From: Aestuariibaculum sediminum
GTDB taxonomy: Bacteria > Bacteroidota > Bacteroidia > Flavobacteriales > Flavobacteriaceae
NCBI RefSeq assembly: GCF_014596945.1
Contig: NZ_JACVXB010000001.1
Location: 1-64,000 of the forward strand
Direction of reading: 5' to 3'
Length of the DNA stretch: 64,000 nucleotides
Below are positions 17,858 to 27,102 of the stretch, in pieces (position 1 is the stretch's first letter; each line of letters opens with the position of its first letter). Position numbers and translations under genes: made by a program. Under the pieces are notes generated by a model. The model saw only the letters and a list, made by a program, of their open reading frames with translations, was not told the origin of the DNA and made no database searches.

Positions 17858-20800
17858 TTATTCCTCTAATCTAATGTCTAATCCTAGACCTTTCAATTCG
17901 TGCATTAATACGTTGAAAGATTCTGGTAATCCAGGATCTGGCATTGGCTCACCTTTTACGATTGCTTCGTAAGTTTTAGCTCTACCAATTACATCATCAG
18001 ATTTTACAGTTAAGATCTCTCTTAAAGTACTTGATGCACCATAGGCTTCAAGTGCCCAAACCTCCATTTCACCAAAACGCTGACCACCAAACTGTGCTTT
18101 ACCACCTAATGGCTGTTGCGTAATTAATGAGTAAGGACCAATAGAACGGGCGTGCATCTTATCGTCTACCATGTGACCTAACTTAAGCATGTAGATTACA
18201 CCTACGGTTGCTGGTTGGTCAAAACGATCTCCAGTACCTCCATCATAAAGGTAAGTATGACCGTATCTTGGAATACCTGCTTCATCTGTAAGTTCATTAA
18301 TCTGATCGATGGTTGCACCGTCGAAAATAGGTGTCGCAAATTTACGACCTAATTTTTGACCAGCCCATCCTAATACAGTTTCGTAAATCTGACCAATGTT
18401 CATACGAGATGGTACCCCTAGTGGGTTAAGTACGATATCTACAGGAGTACCGTCTTCTAAGAATGGCATGTCTTCTTCGCGAACGATACGAGCAACAATA
18501 CCTTTGTTACCGTGACGTCCTGCCATCTTATCTCCTACTTTAAGTTTACGTTTTTTAGCAATATAAACTTTTGCTAATTTAATAATACCTGATGGTAATT
18601 CGTCTCCTACAGAAATGGTAAACTTCTCGCGTCTTAAAGCGCCTTGTAAGTCGTTTTCCTTAATTTTGTAGTTGTGTATTAAATCTGCAACAAGTTGATT
18701 GGTATGATCATCAGTAGTCCATTTTCCAGACACTAAATGTGCATAATCATCAACAGCGTTTAACATTTTTAAGGTGAATTTTTTACCTTTTGGTAATACT
18801 TCTTCTCCTAAATCATTGTATATACCTTGCGCAGTTTTACCATTTACGATATTGAATAATTTCTCGATTAAAACATCTTTTAACTCATCGAATTTTCTAT
18901 CGTAAATACCTTCTAATGCAATAATATCATCTTTATCCTGAGCACGCTTACGTTTATCTTTTACGGCTCTAGAGAATAATTTTTTATCGATAACCACACC
19001 ATTTAATGATGGTGAAGCTTTTAATGATGCATCTTTAACATCTCCGGCTTTATCACCGAAGATAGCTCTTAATAACTTCTCTTCTGGAGTTGGATCACTC
19101 TCACCTTTAGGGGTAATTTTACCAATTAAGATATCGCCTGGTTTTACCTCTGCACCAATGCGAATCATTCCGTGTTCATCTAAATCTTTAGTAGCCTCTT
19201 CGGATACGTTAGGAATATCGTTAGTTAACTCTTCGTTACCTAACTTAGTGTCTCTAACTTCTAAAGAATACTCATCGATATGCACCGATGTAAAGATATC
19301 TTCACGAACAACTTTTTCAGAAATTACAATCGCATCCTCAAAGTTGTAGCCTTTCCATGGCATGAATGCTACCTTCATGTTTCTACCTAAAGCAAGCTCT
19401 CCTTTTTGCGTCGCATAACCTTCACATAAAACTTGACCTTTCTTTACGGTATCACCCTTAACTACAATAGGTTTTAGGTTGATAGATGTTCCTTGGTTGG
19501 TTTTTCTATATTTTACTAATTGATACGTTTTAATGTCACTATCGAAACTAACTTTAGCTTCATCCTCAGTGCGCTCGTAACGTATTTTTATTTCGTTTGC
19601 ATCTACATACAGTACTTCTCCTGTTCCTTCGGCATTAATTAATACACGGGAGTCTGACGCTACCTGACGCTCTAAACCAGTTCCAACAATTGGAGACTGA
19701 GGTAATAATAACGGTACAGCCTGACGCATCATATTAGATCCCATTAACGCACGGTTCGCATCATCATGTTCTAAGAACGGAATTAACGACGCCGAAATTG
19801 ATGAGATCTGGTTAGGAGCAACGTCTGTGTAGTGAATGTTTTCTGGTTCAATTACCGGGAAATCACCCTCCATACGGGCAATAACTTTATCATGTAATAT
19901 TTTACCGTTGTCATCTACTTTTACTGTAGCCTGTGCAATTAGTTTACCTTCTTCCTCTTCAGCACTTAAGTATGTTGGTTCGTTTTTAATATCAACTACG
20001 CCATTTTCTACTGTACGATAAGGTGTTTCAATGAATCCCATTGAATTTACTTTAGCGTATACTGATAAAGACGAAATTAATCCAATATTCGGCCCTTCAG
20101 GCGTTTCAATCGGACATAAACGACCGTAGTGCGTATAGTGAACGTCACGTACCTCGAACCCTGCTCTTTCTCTTGAAAGACCACCTGGTCCAAGAGCCGA
20201 TAAACGACGTTTGTGCGTGATTTCAGCTAATGGATTGGTTTGATCCATAAACTGTGATAACTGATTCGTACCAAAGAACGAGTTAATAACCGACGATAAC
20301 GTTTTTGCATTAATTAAGTCGATCGGTGTAAACACCTCGTTATCGCGAACGTTCATTCGCTCACGAATAGTACGTGCCATACGTGCTAAACCAACACCAA
20401 ATTGTTGAGATAATTGCTCACCCACTGTACGTACACGACGGTTAGATAAGTGATCAATATCATCAATCTCAGCTTTCGAGTTGATAAGCTCGATTAAATA
20501 TTTTATGATGGTAATGATATCTTCTTTAGTAAGCACTTGCTTATCCATTTCAATATCAAGACCTAATTTTTTGTTCATTCTGTAACGACCTACTTCACCT
20601 AATGAGTAACGTTGGTCACTAAAGAATAATTTATCTATAATACCACGTGCTGTTTCCTCATCTGGCGGCTCAGCATTACGTAGTTGTCTATAGATATGCT
20701 CAACAGCTTCCTTTTCAGAGTTTGTTGGATCTTTTTGTAATGTGTTATGAATGATGGCGTAATCCCCTTGTTCAGAACTCTCTTTATGTAAAAGGATGGT

Positions 20801-21670
20801 TTTTACGTCTGCATCAAGAATTTCTTCTATGTTATCTTTATCTAAGATGGTATCACGATCAAGAATAATTTCGTTACGCTCAATAGATACAACCTCTCCA
20901 GTATCTTCATCAACAAAATCCTCATGCCATGTGTTAAGAACACGTGCTGCAAGCTTTCTTCCTTGGTATTTCTTTAAGCCAGTTTTAGAAACTTTTACCT
21001 CTTCAGCTAAATCAAATATCTCTAAGATATCTTTATCACGCTCAAAACCAATTGCTCTGAATAAAGTAGTTACAGGTAATTTTTTCTTTCTGTCAATGTA
21101 AGCATACATTACCTGGTTAATATCTGTAGCAAACTCAATCCATGATCCTTTAAAAGGAATAACTCTGGCTGAGTATAATTTGGTTCCATTGGCATGGAAA
21201 GATTGCCCGAAGAACACCCCTGGCGAACGGTGTAATTGTGATACTACAACGCGTTCAGCACCATTAATAACAAATGTACCGCTTGGTGTCATGTAAGGAA
21301 TAGTTCCTAAGTACACATCTTGAACAATGGTCTCGAAATCCTCATGTTCAGGGTCTGTACAGTATAACTTTAATCTTGCTTTAAGCGGAACGCTGTAAGT
21401 AAGTCCTCTTTCTATACACTCATCTATAGCGTATCGTGGTGGATCTACGAAGTAATCTAAAAATTCTAAAACAAATTGATTACGTGAATCTGTAATTGGA
21501 AAGTTCTCCATGAAGGTGTTATATAAACCTTCATCACCTCTTTCTTCCGATTTAGTTTCTAACTGGAAAAAATCCTGGAAGGATTTAATCTGAATATCCA
21601 AGAAGTCTGGGTATTCTGTTCTATTGATAATAGACGAGAAATTTAATCTTTCAGCTTGTGTTGACAACAT
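17858..21670 (-). CDS. rpoB: DNA-directed RNA polymerase subunit beta
   Basis: 1270 residues from the ATG at 21670 ([13 protein letters not shown]); a TTG one codon earlier is less likely. Family landmarks are intact: the rifampicin-pocket segment [20 protein letters not shown] followed by LSALGPGG, the active-site part [20 protein letters not shown], and the C-terminal [20 protein letters not shown]. In the rifampicin segment the residues matching E. coli Q513, D516, H526 and S531 are the sensitive-type ones, so no common resistance substitution is seen. It follows rplL after a 124-base spacer with two stem-loops and precedes rpoC. Confidence 0.99.
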   Translation of the reverse strand: MLSTQAERLNFSSIINRTEYPDFLDIQIKSFQDFFQLETKSEERGDEGLYNTFMENFPITDSRNQFVLEFLDYFVDPPRYAIDECIERGLTYSVPLKARLKLYCTDPEHEDFETIVQDVYLGTIPYMTPSGTFVINGAERVVVSQLHRSPGVFFGQSFHANGTKLYSARVIPFKGSWIEFATDINQVMYAYIDRKKKLPVTTLFRAIGFERDKDILEIFDLAEEVKVSKTGLKKYQGRKLAARVLNTWHEDFVDEDTGEVVSIERNEIILDRDTILDKDNIEEILDADVKTILLHKESSEQGDYAIIHNTLQKDPTNSEKEAVEHIYRQLRNAEPPDEETARGIIDKLFFSDQRYSLGEVGRYRMNKKLGLDIEMDKQVLTKEDIITIIKYLIELINSKAEIDDIDHLSNRRVRTVGEQLSQQFGVGLARMARTIRERMNVRDNEVFTPIDLINAKTLSSVINSFFGTNQLSQFMDQTNPLAEITHKRRLSALGPGGLSRERAGFEVRDVHYTHYGRLCPIETPEGPNIGLISSLSVYAKVNSMGFIETPYRTVENGVVDIKNEPTYLSAEEEEGKLIAQATVKVDDNGKILHDKVIARMEGDFPVIEPENIHYTDVAPNQISSISASLIPFLEHDDANRALMGSNMMRQAVPLLLPQSPIVGTGLERQVASDSRVLINAEGTGEVLYVDANEIKIRYERTEDEAKVSFDSDIKTYQLVKYRKTNQGTSINLKPIVVKGDTVKKGQVLCEGYATQKGELALGRNMKVAFMPWKGYNFEDAIVISEKVVREDIFTSVHIDEYSLEVRDTKLGNEELTNDIPNVSEEATKDLDEHGMIRIGAEVKPGDILIGKITPKGESDPTPEEKLLRAIFGDKAGDVKDASLKASPSLNGVVIDKKLFSRAVKDKRKRAQDKDDIIALEGIYDRKFDELKDVLIEKLFNIVNGKTAQGIYNDLGEEVLPKGKKFTLKMLNAVDDYAHLVSGKWTTDDHTNQLVADLIHNYKIKENDLQGALRREKFTISVGDELPSGIIKLAKVYIAKKRKLKVGDKMAGRHGNKGIVARIVREEDMPFLEDGTPVDIVLNPLGVPSRMNIGQIYETVLGWAGQKLGRKFATPIFDGATIDQINELTDEAGIPRYGHTYLYDGGTGDRFDQPATVGVIYMLKLGHMVDDKMHARSIGPYSLITQQPLGGKAQFGGQRFGEMEVWALEAYGASSTLREILTVKSDDVIGRAKTYEAIVKGEPMPDPGLPESFNVLMHELKGLGLDIRLEE

Positions 21671-21707
21671 CAATGGACGGAATTATGATTAAAAAAAAAT
21701 AGTTGTA

Positions 21708-21771
21708 GCGTATGTAAATATTATATACGCAAAATGGTTTAGGTCTTGAAGAAAATCTCCAGACCTAAACC
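21708..21771 (-). promoter_or_regulatory. Tandem stem-loops in the rplL-rpoB spacer
   Basis: Nearest to rplL is a perfect 11-bp stem GGTTTAGGTCT/AGACCTAAACC (21736-21746 and 21761-21771) with a 14-base loop. A second, weaker stem GCGTAT/ATACGC (21708-21730) follows in the transcript. There is no long U-tract, so partial termination or an RNase processing site is more likely than full termination. E. coli has an attenuator and an RNase III site at the same junction. Confidence 0.6.
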
Positions 21772-21794
21772 TTTATGTGTTATAAAAGTTAAGC

Positions 21795-22169
21795 TTATTT
21801 AAGCTCAACCTCAGCTCCTGCTTCTTCTAAAGATGCTTTTAATGCTTCTGCTTCGTCTTTCGCGATGCCTTCTTTAATAGCGCTTGGTGCACCATCTACT
21901 AATTCTTTAGCTTCTTTTAATCCTAAACCAGTTAATTCTTTAACTAATTTTACAACTGCTAATTTAGAACCACCAGCTGCTTTTAAGATTACATCAAACT
22001 CAGTTTGAGCTTCTTCAGCCTCACCACCAGCAGCAGGACCAGCAACAGCAACTGCAGCAGCAGCAGCAGGCTCGATACCATACTCATCTTTTAATATAGT
22101 AGCTAACTCGTTTACTTCTTTTACTGTTAAGTTAACTAATTGTTCTGCGAAATCTTTTAAATCTGCCAT
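21795..22169 (-). CDS. rplL: 50S ribosomal protein L7/L12 (bL12)
   Basis: 124 residues. The N-terminal dimerisation helices ([20 protein letters not shown]) are followed by the flexible Ala/Gly hinge ([15 protein letters not shown]) and the C-terminal factor-binding domain ([20 protein letters not shown]). bL12 multimers form the ribosomal stalk that recruits translational GTPases such as the EF-Tu and RF3 encoded nearby. The gene is 65 bases after rplJ, as usual, and separated from rpoB by the stem-loop spacer that may set its higher expression. Confidence 0.98.
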   Translation of the reverse strand: MADLKDFAEQLVNLTVKEVNELATILKDEYGIEPAAAAAVAVAGPAAGGEAEEAQTEFDVILKAAGGSKLAVVKLVKELTGLGLKEAKELVDGAPSAIKEGIAKDEAEALKASLEEAGAEVELK

Positions 22170-22234
22170 TTTCTATCGTTTTTAATAAATTTTTAATTTT
22201 AATATAATTGTAATAAAGTGCGTACTATGCTAGA

Positions 22235-22756
22235 CTATCCTTCTTTTTCAGATAGTGTTTTAATAATACCGGCTATTTTTCCACCACCTGATTTAAGTGC
22301 TGAAACAACGTTCTTAGCAGGCGATTGAAGTAATCCAACAATCTCTCCTAATAACTCCTCTCTAGACTTAATGTCTACTAAGGCATCTAATTGGTTGTCA
22401 CCGATATATATTGCTTCCTCAATAAATGCTCCTTTTAATAAAGGCTTTTCAGATTTCTTACGGAAGGTTTTAATTAACTTAGCTGGCGCATTACCTGTTT
22501 CAGAATACATTACTGTTGTATTCCCCTTTAAAACAGATGGAAGATCTTCAAAATCCTTCTCAGAAGCTTCCATTGCTTTTTCAAGTAATGTGTTTTTTAC
22601 AACTGCCATTTTTACGTTTGCTTTAAAAGCAGCACGACGTAAATCTGAGGTAGTACCTGCGTTTAATCCTGAAATATCTGTAATGTAGATATTTGGGTTA
22701 TTGGCTAATTCTGCAGTTAATTCCTCAATTACTTGTGATTTTTCTTCTCTTGTCAT
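22235..22756 (-). CDS. rplJ: 50S ribosomal protein L10 (uL10)
   Basis: 173 residues. The N-terminal RNA-binding region (MTREEKSQVIEELTAELANN, then YITDISGLNAGTTSDLRR) and the helix that carries L12 dimers at the C-terminus are recognisable. uL10 anchors the L7/L12 stalk to 23S rRNA. In many bacteria L10 controls its own operon by binding the rplJ leader, but the rplA-rplJ gap here is only 19 bases, so any such site would have to overlap coding sequence. Order rplK-rplA-rplJ-rplL is standard. Confidence 0.98.
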   Translation of the reverse strand: MTREEKSQVIEELTAELANNPNIYITDISGLNAGTTSDLRRAAFKANVKMAVVKNTLLEKAMEASEKDFEDLPSVLKGNTTVMYSETGNAPAKLIKTFRKKSEKPLLKGAFIEEAIYIGDNQLDALVDIKSREELLGEIVGLLQSPAKNVVSALKSGGGKIAGIIKTLSEKEG

Positions 22757-22775
22757 AATAAAAGTATTTAACTAA

Positions 22776-23465
22776 TTAACCAACTTTAGGATCAACAGCA
22801 ACACTAGGACTCATTGTACTAGAAAGGAATATACTTTTTACATAAGTACCTTTAGCAGTTGTTGGCTTAAGTTTTATTAATGTTTGAATTAATTCATTTG
22901 CATTACCAGCAATTTTATCAGCACTAAAAGATGCTTTTCCAATCGCGGCGTGTACGATACCAGTTTTATCTACTTTAAAGTCGATTTTACCAGCTTTTAC
23001 TTCGGTTACAGCTTTAGCAATATCCATAGTTACTGTACCAGTTTTTGGGTTAGGCATTAAACCACGAGGACCTAATACACGTCCTAAAGGACCTAATTTA
23101 CCCATAACACTAGGCATAGTAATGATAACGTCTACATCTGTCCATCCGCTCTTGATCTTGTCAAGATACTCGTCTAAACCGACGTAATCAGCGCCCGCTT
23201 CTTTTGCTTCTGCTTCTTTATCTGGAGTTACTAATGCTAATACTTTCATATCTTTACCAGTTCCGTGAGGTAACGATACTACCCCTCTAACCATCTGGTT
23301 TGCTTTACGTGGATCAACTCCTAAACGTACAGCGATATCAACTGAAGCGTCAAATTTAGTATTAGTAATTTCTTTTACTAACTCTGATGCTTCTGTAAGA
23401 GAGTATACTCTCCCTTTTTCAATTTTTGCTAAAGCCTCTTTTTGCTTTCTTGTTAATCTTGCCAT
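22776..23465 (-). CDS. rplA: 50S ribosomal protein L1 (uL1)
   Basis: 229 residues, the normal length. Signature segments are present: [20 protein letters not shown], the core [20 protein letters not shown], and the C-terminal [20 protein letters not shown]1 binds the mobile stalk of 23S rRNA and can repress its own operon in other bacteria. It lies 19 bases downstream of rplK and is co-transcribed with it; the hairpin in front of rplK is a candidate regulatory target. Confidence 0.98.
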   Translation of the reverse strand: MARLTRKQKEALAKIEKGRVYSLTEASELVKEITNTKFDASVDIAVRLGVDPRKANQMVRGVVSLPHGTGKDMKVLALVTPDKEAEAKEAGADYVGLDEYLDKIKSGWTDVDVIITMPSVMGKLGPLGRVLGPRGLMPNPKTGTVTMDIAKAVTEVKAGKIDFKVDKTGIVHAAIGKASFSADKIAGNANELIQTLIKLKPTTAKGTYVKSIFLSSTMSPSVAVDPKVG

Positions 23466-23484
23466 TTTCTAATGTTTTTAAAGA

Positions 23485-23922
23485 TTAAGATGGGAATTGA
23501 CCTGTTACAGTGATACCCATTGATCTTGCTGTTCCAGCAACCATTTTCATAGCAGATTCGATTGTAAATGCATTTAAATCTTGCATTTTATCTTCTGCTA
23601 TAGTTTTGATTTGATCCCATGAAACTTTAGCTACTTTTTTTCGGTTAGGCTCTCCTGAACCTTTTTTTAATTTGGCCGCTTCTAATAATTGTACTGCAGC
23701 TGGAGGAGTTTTAATAACAAAGTCGAAAGACTTGTCTTTATAAACCGAGATAACAACAGGTAAAACTTTTCCAGCTTTATCCTGAGTTCTAGCATTAAAT
23801 TGCTTACAGAACTCCATGATGTTAACCCCAGCAGCACCTAAAGCGGGTCCAACCGGTGGCGACGGATTCGCAGCACCTCCCCGAACTTGTAACTTAACTA
23901 CTTTACTTAATTCTTTTGCCAT
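23485..23922 (-). CDS. rplK: 50S ribosomal protein L11 (uL11)
   Basis: 145 residues. The proline-rich N-terminal signature [20 protein letters not shown], which faces factor-binding and thiopeptide sites, and the C-terminal rRNA-binding domain ([15 protein letters not shown]) are intact. uL11 forms the GTPase-associated centre with 23S rRNA. It is the first ribosomal-protein gene after nusG, with a 71-base spacer holding a stem-loop. The tandem order with rplA is universal. Confidence 0.98.
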   Translation of the reverse strand: MAKELSKVVKLQVRGGAANPSPPVGPALGAAGVNIMEFCKQFNARTQDKAGKVLPVVISVYKDKSFDFVIKTPPAAVQLLEAAKLKKGSGEPNRKKVAKVSWDQIKTIAEDKMQDLNAFTIESAMKMVAGTARSMGITVTGQFPS

Positions 23923-23939
23923 TTTTAATAATTTAGTGT

Positions 23940-23972
23940 GATAAGCTTCGAGTTGGAAGCAAAAAGCTTATC
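23940..23972 (-). promoter_or_regulatory. Stem-loop in the nusG-rplK spacer
   Basis: Arms GATAAGCTT (23940-23948) and AAGCTTATC (23964-23972) pair perfectly. An alternative inner stem GCTTC/GAAGC overlaps them. There is no U-run after it on the minus strand, so a regulatory or processing structure ahead of rplK is more likely than a terminator of nusG. Confidence 0.45.
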
Positions 23973-23993
23973 CTTTATATAGTGTAACAATTA

Positions 23994-24548
23994 TTATACT
24001 TTTTCAACTTGCATATAACTCAATTCTAACGGTGTCTTTCTTCCAAATATCTTCACCATTACTTCAAGCTTACGCTTTTCTTCATTAATTTTTTCAATAG
24101 TACCATCAAAACCATTAAATGGACCATCGATAACTTTTACAGTTTCTCCTTTTGTAAAAGGAATTGCCACATTAGAAGTTTCCTCTACGGCTAATTCATC
24201 CACCTTACCTAACATTCTGTTTACTTCAGATTGTCTTAAAGGCACAGGGTCTCCGCCTTTTGTCTCACCTAAGAAACCAATTACATTTGTAACCGACCTA
24301 ATAATGTGCGGCACCTCCCCTGTTAAGTTGGCTTGAATCATTATATATCCAGGAAAAAACACTTTCTCTTTGTGTGTTTTTTTACCATTTCTTATTTGAA
24401 CTACGCGCTCCGTTGGAACCAACACCTGATCAACATAATCTTGCATCCCTAACCGAGCAATTTCATTCTCGATATAAGTTTTAATCTTATTTTCTTGACC
24501 ACTTACGGCTCTAACTACGTACCATTTTTTTTCACTCACGTCAGACAT
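23994..24548 (-). CDS. nusG: Transcription termination/antitermination protein NusG
   Basis: 184 residues. The NGN domain begins KKWYVVRAVSGQENKIKTYI and contains FFPGYIMIQANL. The C-terminal KOW domain is present (FTKGETVKVIDGPFNGFDG). NusG binds RNA polymerase and couples it to Rho or the ribosome. The position 18 bases after secE and before rplK is the normal bacterial order. It is a canonical NusG and not a specialised paralogue (UpxY/LoaP), judging by its length and location. Confidence 0.98.
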   Translation of the reverse strand: MSDVSEKKWYVVRAVSGQENKIKTYIENEIARLGMQDYVDQVLVPTERVVQIRNGKKTHKEKVFFPGYIMIQANLTGEVPHIIRSVTNVIGFLGETKGGDPVPLRQSEVNRMLGKVDELAVEETSNVAIPFTKGETVKVIDGPFNGFDGTIEKINEEKRKLEVMVKIFGRKTPLELSYMQVEKV

Positions 24549-24566
24549 AAACTTTTAGTTTTCCCG

Positions 24567-24761
24567 TTAGTTAATCAATTGAAAATAAAAGGCCATAAAT
24601 TTACTAAACACCGTATCTACTCCCCAAATTGCTAAGGAAAATACGATAGAGAACACAGCCACTAAAACAGTTAAACTTTGTGCTTCTGTCCAAGTTGGCC
24701 AACTTACATTGTTTTTAAGTTCGCTAAATGATTCTTTTATGTAATTTACAATTCCAGCCAT
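24567..24761 (-). CDS. secE: Preprotein translocase subunit SecE
   Basis: 64 residues, the short single-span SecE form usual outside Gammaproteobacteria. The amphipathic N-terminus (VNYIKESFSELKNNVSWPTW) carries the conserved V-x-W-P motif, and one transmembrane helix follows (about 29-50, LTVLVAVFSIVFSLAIW). SecE clamps SecY in the inner-membrane translocon. The gene lies between tRNA-Trp and nusG, the standard Bacteroidota arrangement. Confidence 0.96.
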   Translation of the reverse strand: MAGIVNYIKESFSELKNNVSWPTWTEAQSLTVLVAVFSIVFSLAIWGVDTVFSKFMAFYFQLIN

Positions 24762-24844
24762 TTATTTATTTTTTTTCAACAGATTAAAATTTCAGTTTTA
24801 ACTTTAAAAAAGCACACTAAAACTCTTACATCCTTATTTATTGA

Positions 24845-24868
24845 AAGGAACCTAAAATTAAGTTCCTT
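24845..24868 (-). promoter_or_regulatory. Stem-loop directly 3' of tRNA-Trp
   Basis: Arms AAGGAAC and GTTCCTT with a 10-base loop, four bases after the tRNA end. No U-tract follows, so it is more likely a 3'-processing or partial-termination structure between the tRNA part and secE-nusG. Confidence 0.4.
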
Positions 24869-24872
24869 GTTG

Positions 24873-24945
24873 CACGGGTTGAGAGACTCGAACTCCCGAC
24901 ACCTGGTTTTGGAGACCAGTGCTCTACCAACTGAGCTAAACCCGT
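24873..24945 (-). tRNA. tRNA-Trp (CCA)
   Basis: 73 nt. The acceptor stem ACGGGTT/AACCCGT pairs fully; D arm, anticodon loop CTCCAAA (anticodon CCA), variable loop and the T arm with GTTCGAGTC are clear. The 3' CCA is not encoded. Confidence 0.97.
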
Positions 24946-25008
24946 AAATATGTTAAGGTATCCGTATTTCTAAGAATACCTTAACATTATTTATCTATCT
25001 AAACTGTA

Positions 25009-26196
25009 TTAGTCTAAAATCTCAGTTACCTGACCAGCACCTACAGTTCTACCACCTTCACGGATTGCGAAACGTAAACCTACGTTCATTGCAATAGTGT
25101 TGATTAATTCAACAGTGATAGTTAAGTTGTCTCCTGGCATAACCATCTCAACTCCATCAGGTAAAGAAATGTTACCTGTTACGTCAGTTGTACGTACGTA
25201 AAACTGTGGACGGTAGTTGTTATGGAATGGTGTGTGACGTCCACCTTCTTCTTTCTTAAGGATATAAACCTCAGCTTTAAATTTAGCGTGTGGTGTTACA
25301 GAACCTGGCTTAACGATAACCATACCTCTCGAGATTTGGTTTTTATCAATACCTCTTAATAAGATACCTGCGTTATCTCCAGCTTCACCTCTATCTAATA
25401 TTTGACGGAACATCTCGATACCAGTGATAGTAGAAGTTAACTTCTCAGCACCCATACCAACGATCTCTACAGGATCTCCAGTGTTAGCAACACCAGTTTC
25501 GATACGACCTGTTGCTACAGTACCACGACCAGTAATAGAGAATACGTCTTCGATTGGCATTAAGAAAGGCTTATCCATATCACGTAATGGCTCTTCAATC
25601 CACTCATCACAAGCTTCCATTAACGCCATTACAGTATCAACCCACTTTTGCTCACCATTTAAAGCTCCTAAAGCAGAACCAGCGATTACAGGCCCATTAT
25701 CTCCATCGTACTCATAGAAAGATAATAAATCTCTAACTTCCATTTCTACTAACTCTAATAACTCCTCATCGTCAACCATATCCACTTTGTTCATGAATAC
25801 AACGATACGAGGAATACCTACCTGACGACCTAATAAGATGTGCTCACGAGTTTGTGGCATAGGACCATCAGTTGCAGCAACTACTAAGATAGCACCATCC
25901 ATTTGAGCAGCACCAGTAACCATGTTCTTTACGTAATCGGCGTGACCTGGACAGTCAACGTGTGCGTAGTGACGTTTTGCTGTTGAATATTCTACGTGAG
26001 ATGTATTAATAGTAATACCTCTTTCTTTCTCTTCTGGAGCGTTGTCAATTTGATCAAATGATCTCGCTTCTGATAAACCTGCATCAGCTAATACTTTAGT
26101 AATAGCAGCAGTTAAAGTTGTTTTACCGTGATCTACGTGTCCAATTGTACCAATATTTAAGTGTGGTTTTGAACGATCGAAAGTTGCCTTTGCCAT
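25009..26196 (-). CDS. tuf: Elongation factor Tu
   Basis: 395 residues. The GTPase motifs are intact: [14 protein letters not shown] (G1), [12 protein letters not shown] (G3), NKVD (G4) and SALGALNG (G5 region), followed by beta-barrel domains II and III ([34 protein letters not shown]). EF-Tu delivers aminoacyl-tRNA to the ribosome. It is embedded in a tRNA-tuf-tRNA transcript: tRNA-Thr(GGT) ends 71 bases upstream and tRNA-Trp starts 63 bases downstream. Only one tuf copy is in the window. Confidence 0.99.
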   Translation of the reverse strand: MAKATFDRSKPHLNIGTIGHVDHGKTTLTAAITKVLADAGLSEARSFDQIDNAPEEKERGITINTSHVEYSTAKRHYAHVDCPGHADYVKNMVTGAAQMDGAILVVAATDGPMPQTREHILLGRQVGIPRIVVFMNKVDMVDDEELLELVEMEVRDLLSFYEYDGDNGPVIAGSALGALNGEQKWVDTVMALMEACDEWIEEPLRDMDKPFLMPIEDVFSITGRGTVATGRIETGVANTGDPVEIVGMGAEKLTSTITGIEMFRQILDRGEAGDNAGILLRGIDKNQISRGMVIVKPGSVTPHAKFKAEVYILKKEEGGRHTPFHNNYRPQFYVRTTDVTGNISLPDGVEMVMPGDNLTITVELINTIAMNVGLRFAIREGGRTVGAGQVTEILD

Positions 26197-26267
26197 GTTT
26201 TTTAAATAATTTAATCTTAGTTATATAATAATATTAGTGTATTCTAATCTTTCTTCTTCAAAATTAG

Positions 26268-26339
26268 AGCCAATGACGAGATTTGAACTCGTGACCTCTT
26301 CCTTACCAAGGAAACGCTCTACCCCTGAGCTACACCGGC
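26268..26339 (-). tRNA. tRNA-Thr (GGT)
   Basis: 72 nt. Acceptor GCCGGTG/CATTGGC with two G-U pairs, anticodon loop TTGGTAA (anticodon GGT), T arm with GTTCAAATC. Last of a four-tRNA string before tuf. Confidence 0.96.
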
Positions 26340-26351
26340 ATTAAATATTAG

Positions 26352-26424
26352 AGCGGGAGACCGGGTTCGAACCGGCGACATTCAGCTTGGAAGGCTGACG
26401 CTCTACCAACTGAGCTACTCCCGC
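26352..26424 (-). tRNA. tRNA-Gly (TCC)
   Basis: 73 nt. Acceptor GCGGGAG/CTCCCGC, anticodon loop CTTCCAA (anticodon TCC), T arm GTTCGAACC. It is 12 bases from tRNA-Thr(GGT) and co-transcribed. Confidence 0.97.
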
Positions 26425-26464
26425 AATTATTTAAATATAATCCTTTTCAAGTAAAATAAAATAG

Positions 26465-26546
<82 letters not shown>

Positions 26547-26588
26547 AATTTCACCTTATTTTATATTACTTTATTTTTAAAGAACTTG

Positions 26589-26662
26589 AGCCGATAGAGG
26601 GACTCGAACCCACGACCTGCTGATTACAAATCAGCTGCTCTAGCCAGCTGAGCTATATCGGC
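26589..26662 (-). tRNA. tRNA-Thr (TGT)
   Basis: 74 nt. Acceptor GCCGATA/TATCGGC, anticodon loop TTTGTAA (anticodon TGT). It is the first gene after the promoter at 26714-26742. Confidence 0.97.
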
Positions 26663-26684
26663 TTATTTTTACCTTTTTTCACAC

Positions 26685-26712
26685 AAAAAAAGTCCGCTAT
26701 TTCTAACGGACT
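26685..26712 (-). terminator. Hairpin with U-run between hpf and the tRNA string
   Basis: Stem AGTCCG/CGGACT followed on the minus strand by seven T. It is about 50 bases past the hpf stop and is well formed as an intrinsic terminator. It also lies immediately downstream of the tRNA promoter, so the tRNA transcript would carry it at its 5' end. Confidence 0.7.
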
Positions 26713-26713
26713 G

Positions 26714-26742
26714 CAAATGTATATATAAATTTCTTTATTCAA
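26714..26742 (-). promoter_or_regulatory. Promoter of the tRNA-tuf operon (TTG-N18-TACATTTG)
   Basis: TACATTTG (26721-26714) matches TAnnTTTG exactly, and a TTG (26742-26740) lies 18 bases upstream, close to the Bacteroidota -33/-7 layout. It should drive the tRNA-Thr, Tyr, Gly, Thr and tuf transcript. Confidence 0.7.
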
Positions 26743-26763
26743 AACATTTTTTGAGAAATTTTA

Positions 26764-27066
26764 TCAAATATGTGCTCTTAATTTCTCTTTTCGCTTTTTT
26801 AATTGCCTTTCTAATGACGCAGCAGCGATATCTGCTCCTTCTTCGAAAGTTTTACATTGTTTTTTTACTACAAAACTATCACCGGGCACACTTAGCCTCA
26901 CTTCAAATATCTTGTTCGCTTTTTCACTCGTATTTTCAACTTTTAAAAACACATCAGACTGAATGACTTTGTCATAAAACAAATCTAATTTATCCATACG
27001 CTTTTGGATAAAATCTATTAATTTTCTATCTGCACTAAAATTAACGGATTGCGTGTTTACTTTCAT
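26764..27066 (-). CDS. hpf: Ribosome hibernation promoting factor, short form (RaiA/HPF)
   Basis: 100 residues, the short HPF form without the C-terminal dimerisation domain of long HPF. The beta-alpha fold is recognisable (MKVNTQSVNFSADRKLIDFI, FLKVENTSEKANKIFEVRLS) with a basic tail (RQLKKRKEKLRAHI). The product binds the 30S decoding region and stabilises idle ribosomes in stationary phase. It lies 36 bases after the recombinase gene and probably shares its transcript; the tRNA string follows. Confidence 0.93.
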   Translation of the reverse strand: MKVNTQSVNFSADRKLIDFIQKRMDKLDLFYDKVIQSDVFLKVENTSEKANKIFEVRLSVPGDSFVVKKQCKTFEEGADIAAASLERQLKKRKEKLRAHI

Positions 27067-27102
27067 ACTACTTAGTTTTTATTGGTTAAACATTTCTCTA
27101 TA

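Noticed and set aside
17858-21670. Rifampicin resistance substitutions in RpoB
   Set aside because: The rifampicin-pocket segment shows the sensitive-type residues at the main positions.
25424-25736. Small plus-strand reading frames inside tuf
   Set aside because: They are antisense shadows of a highly expressed, conserved gene with constrained codon use.
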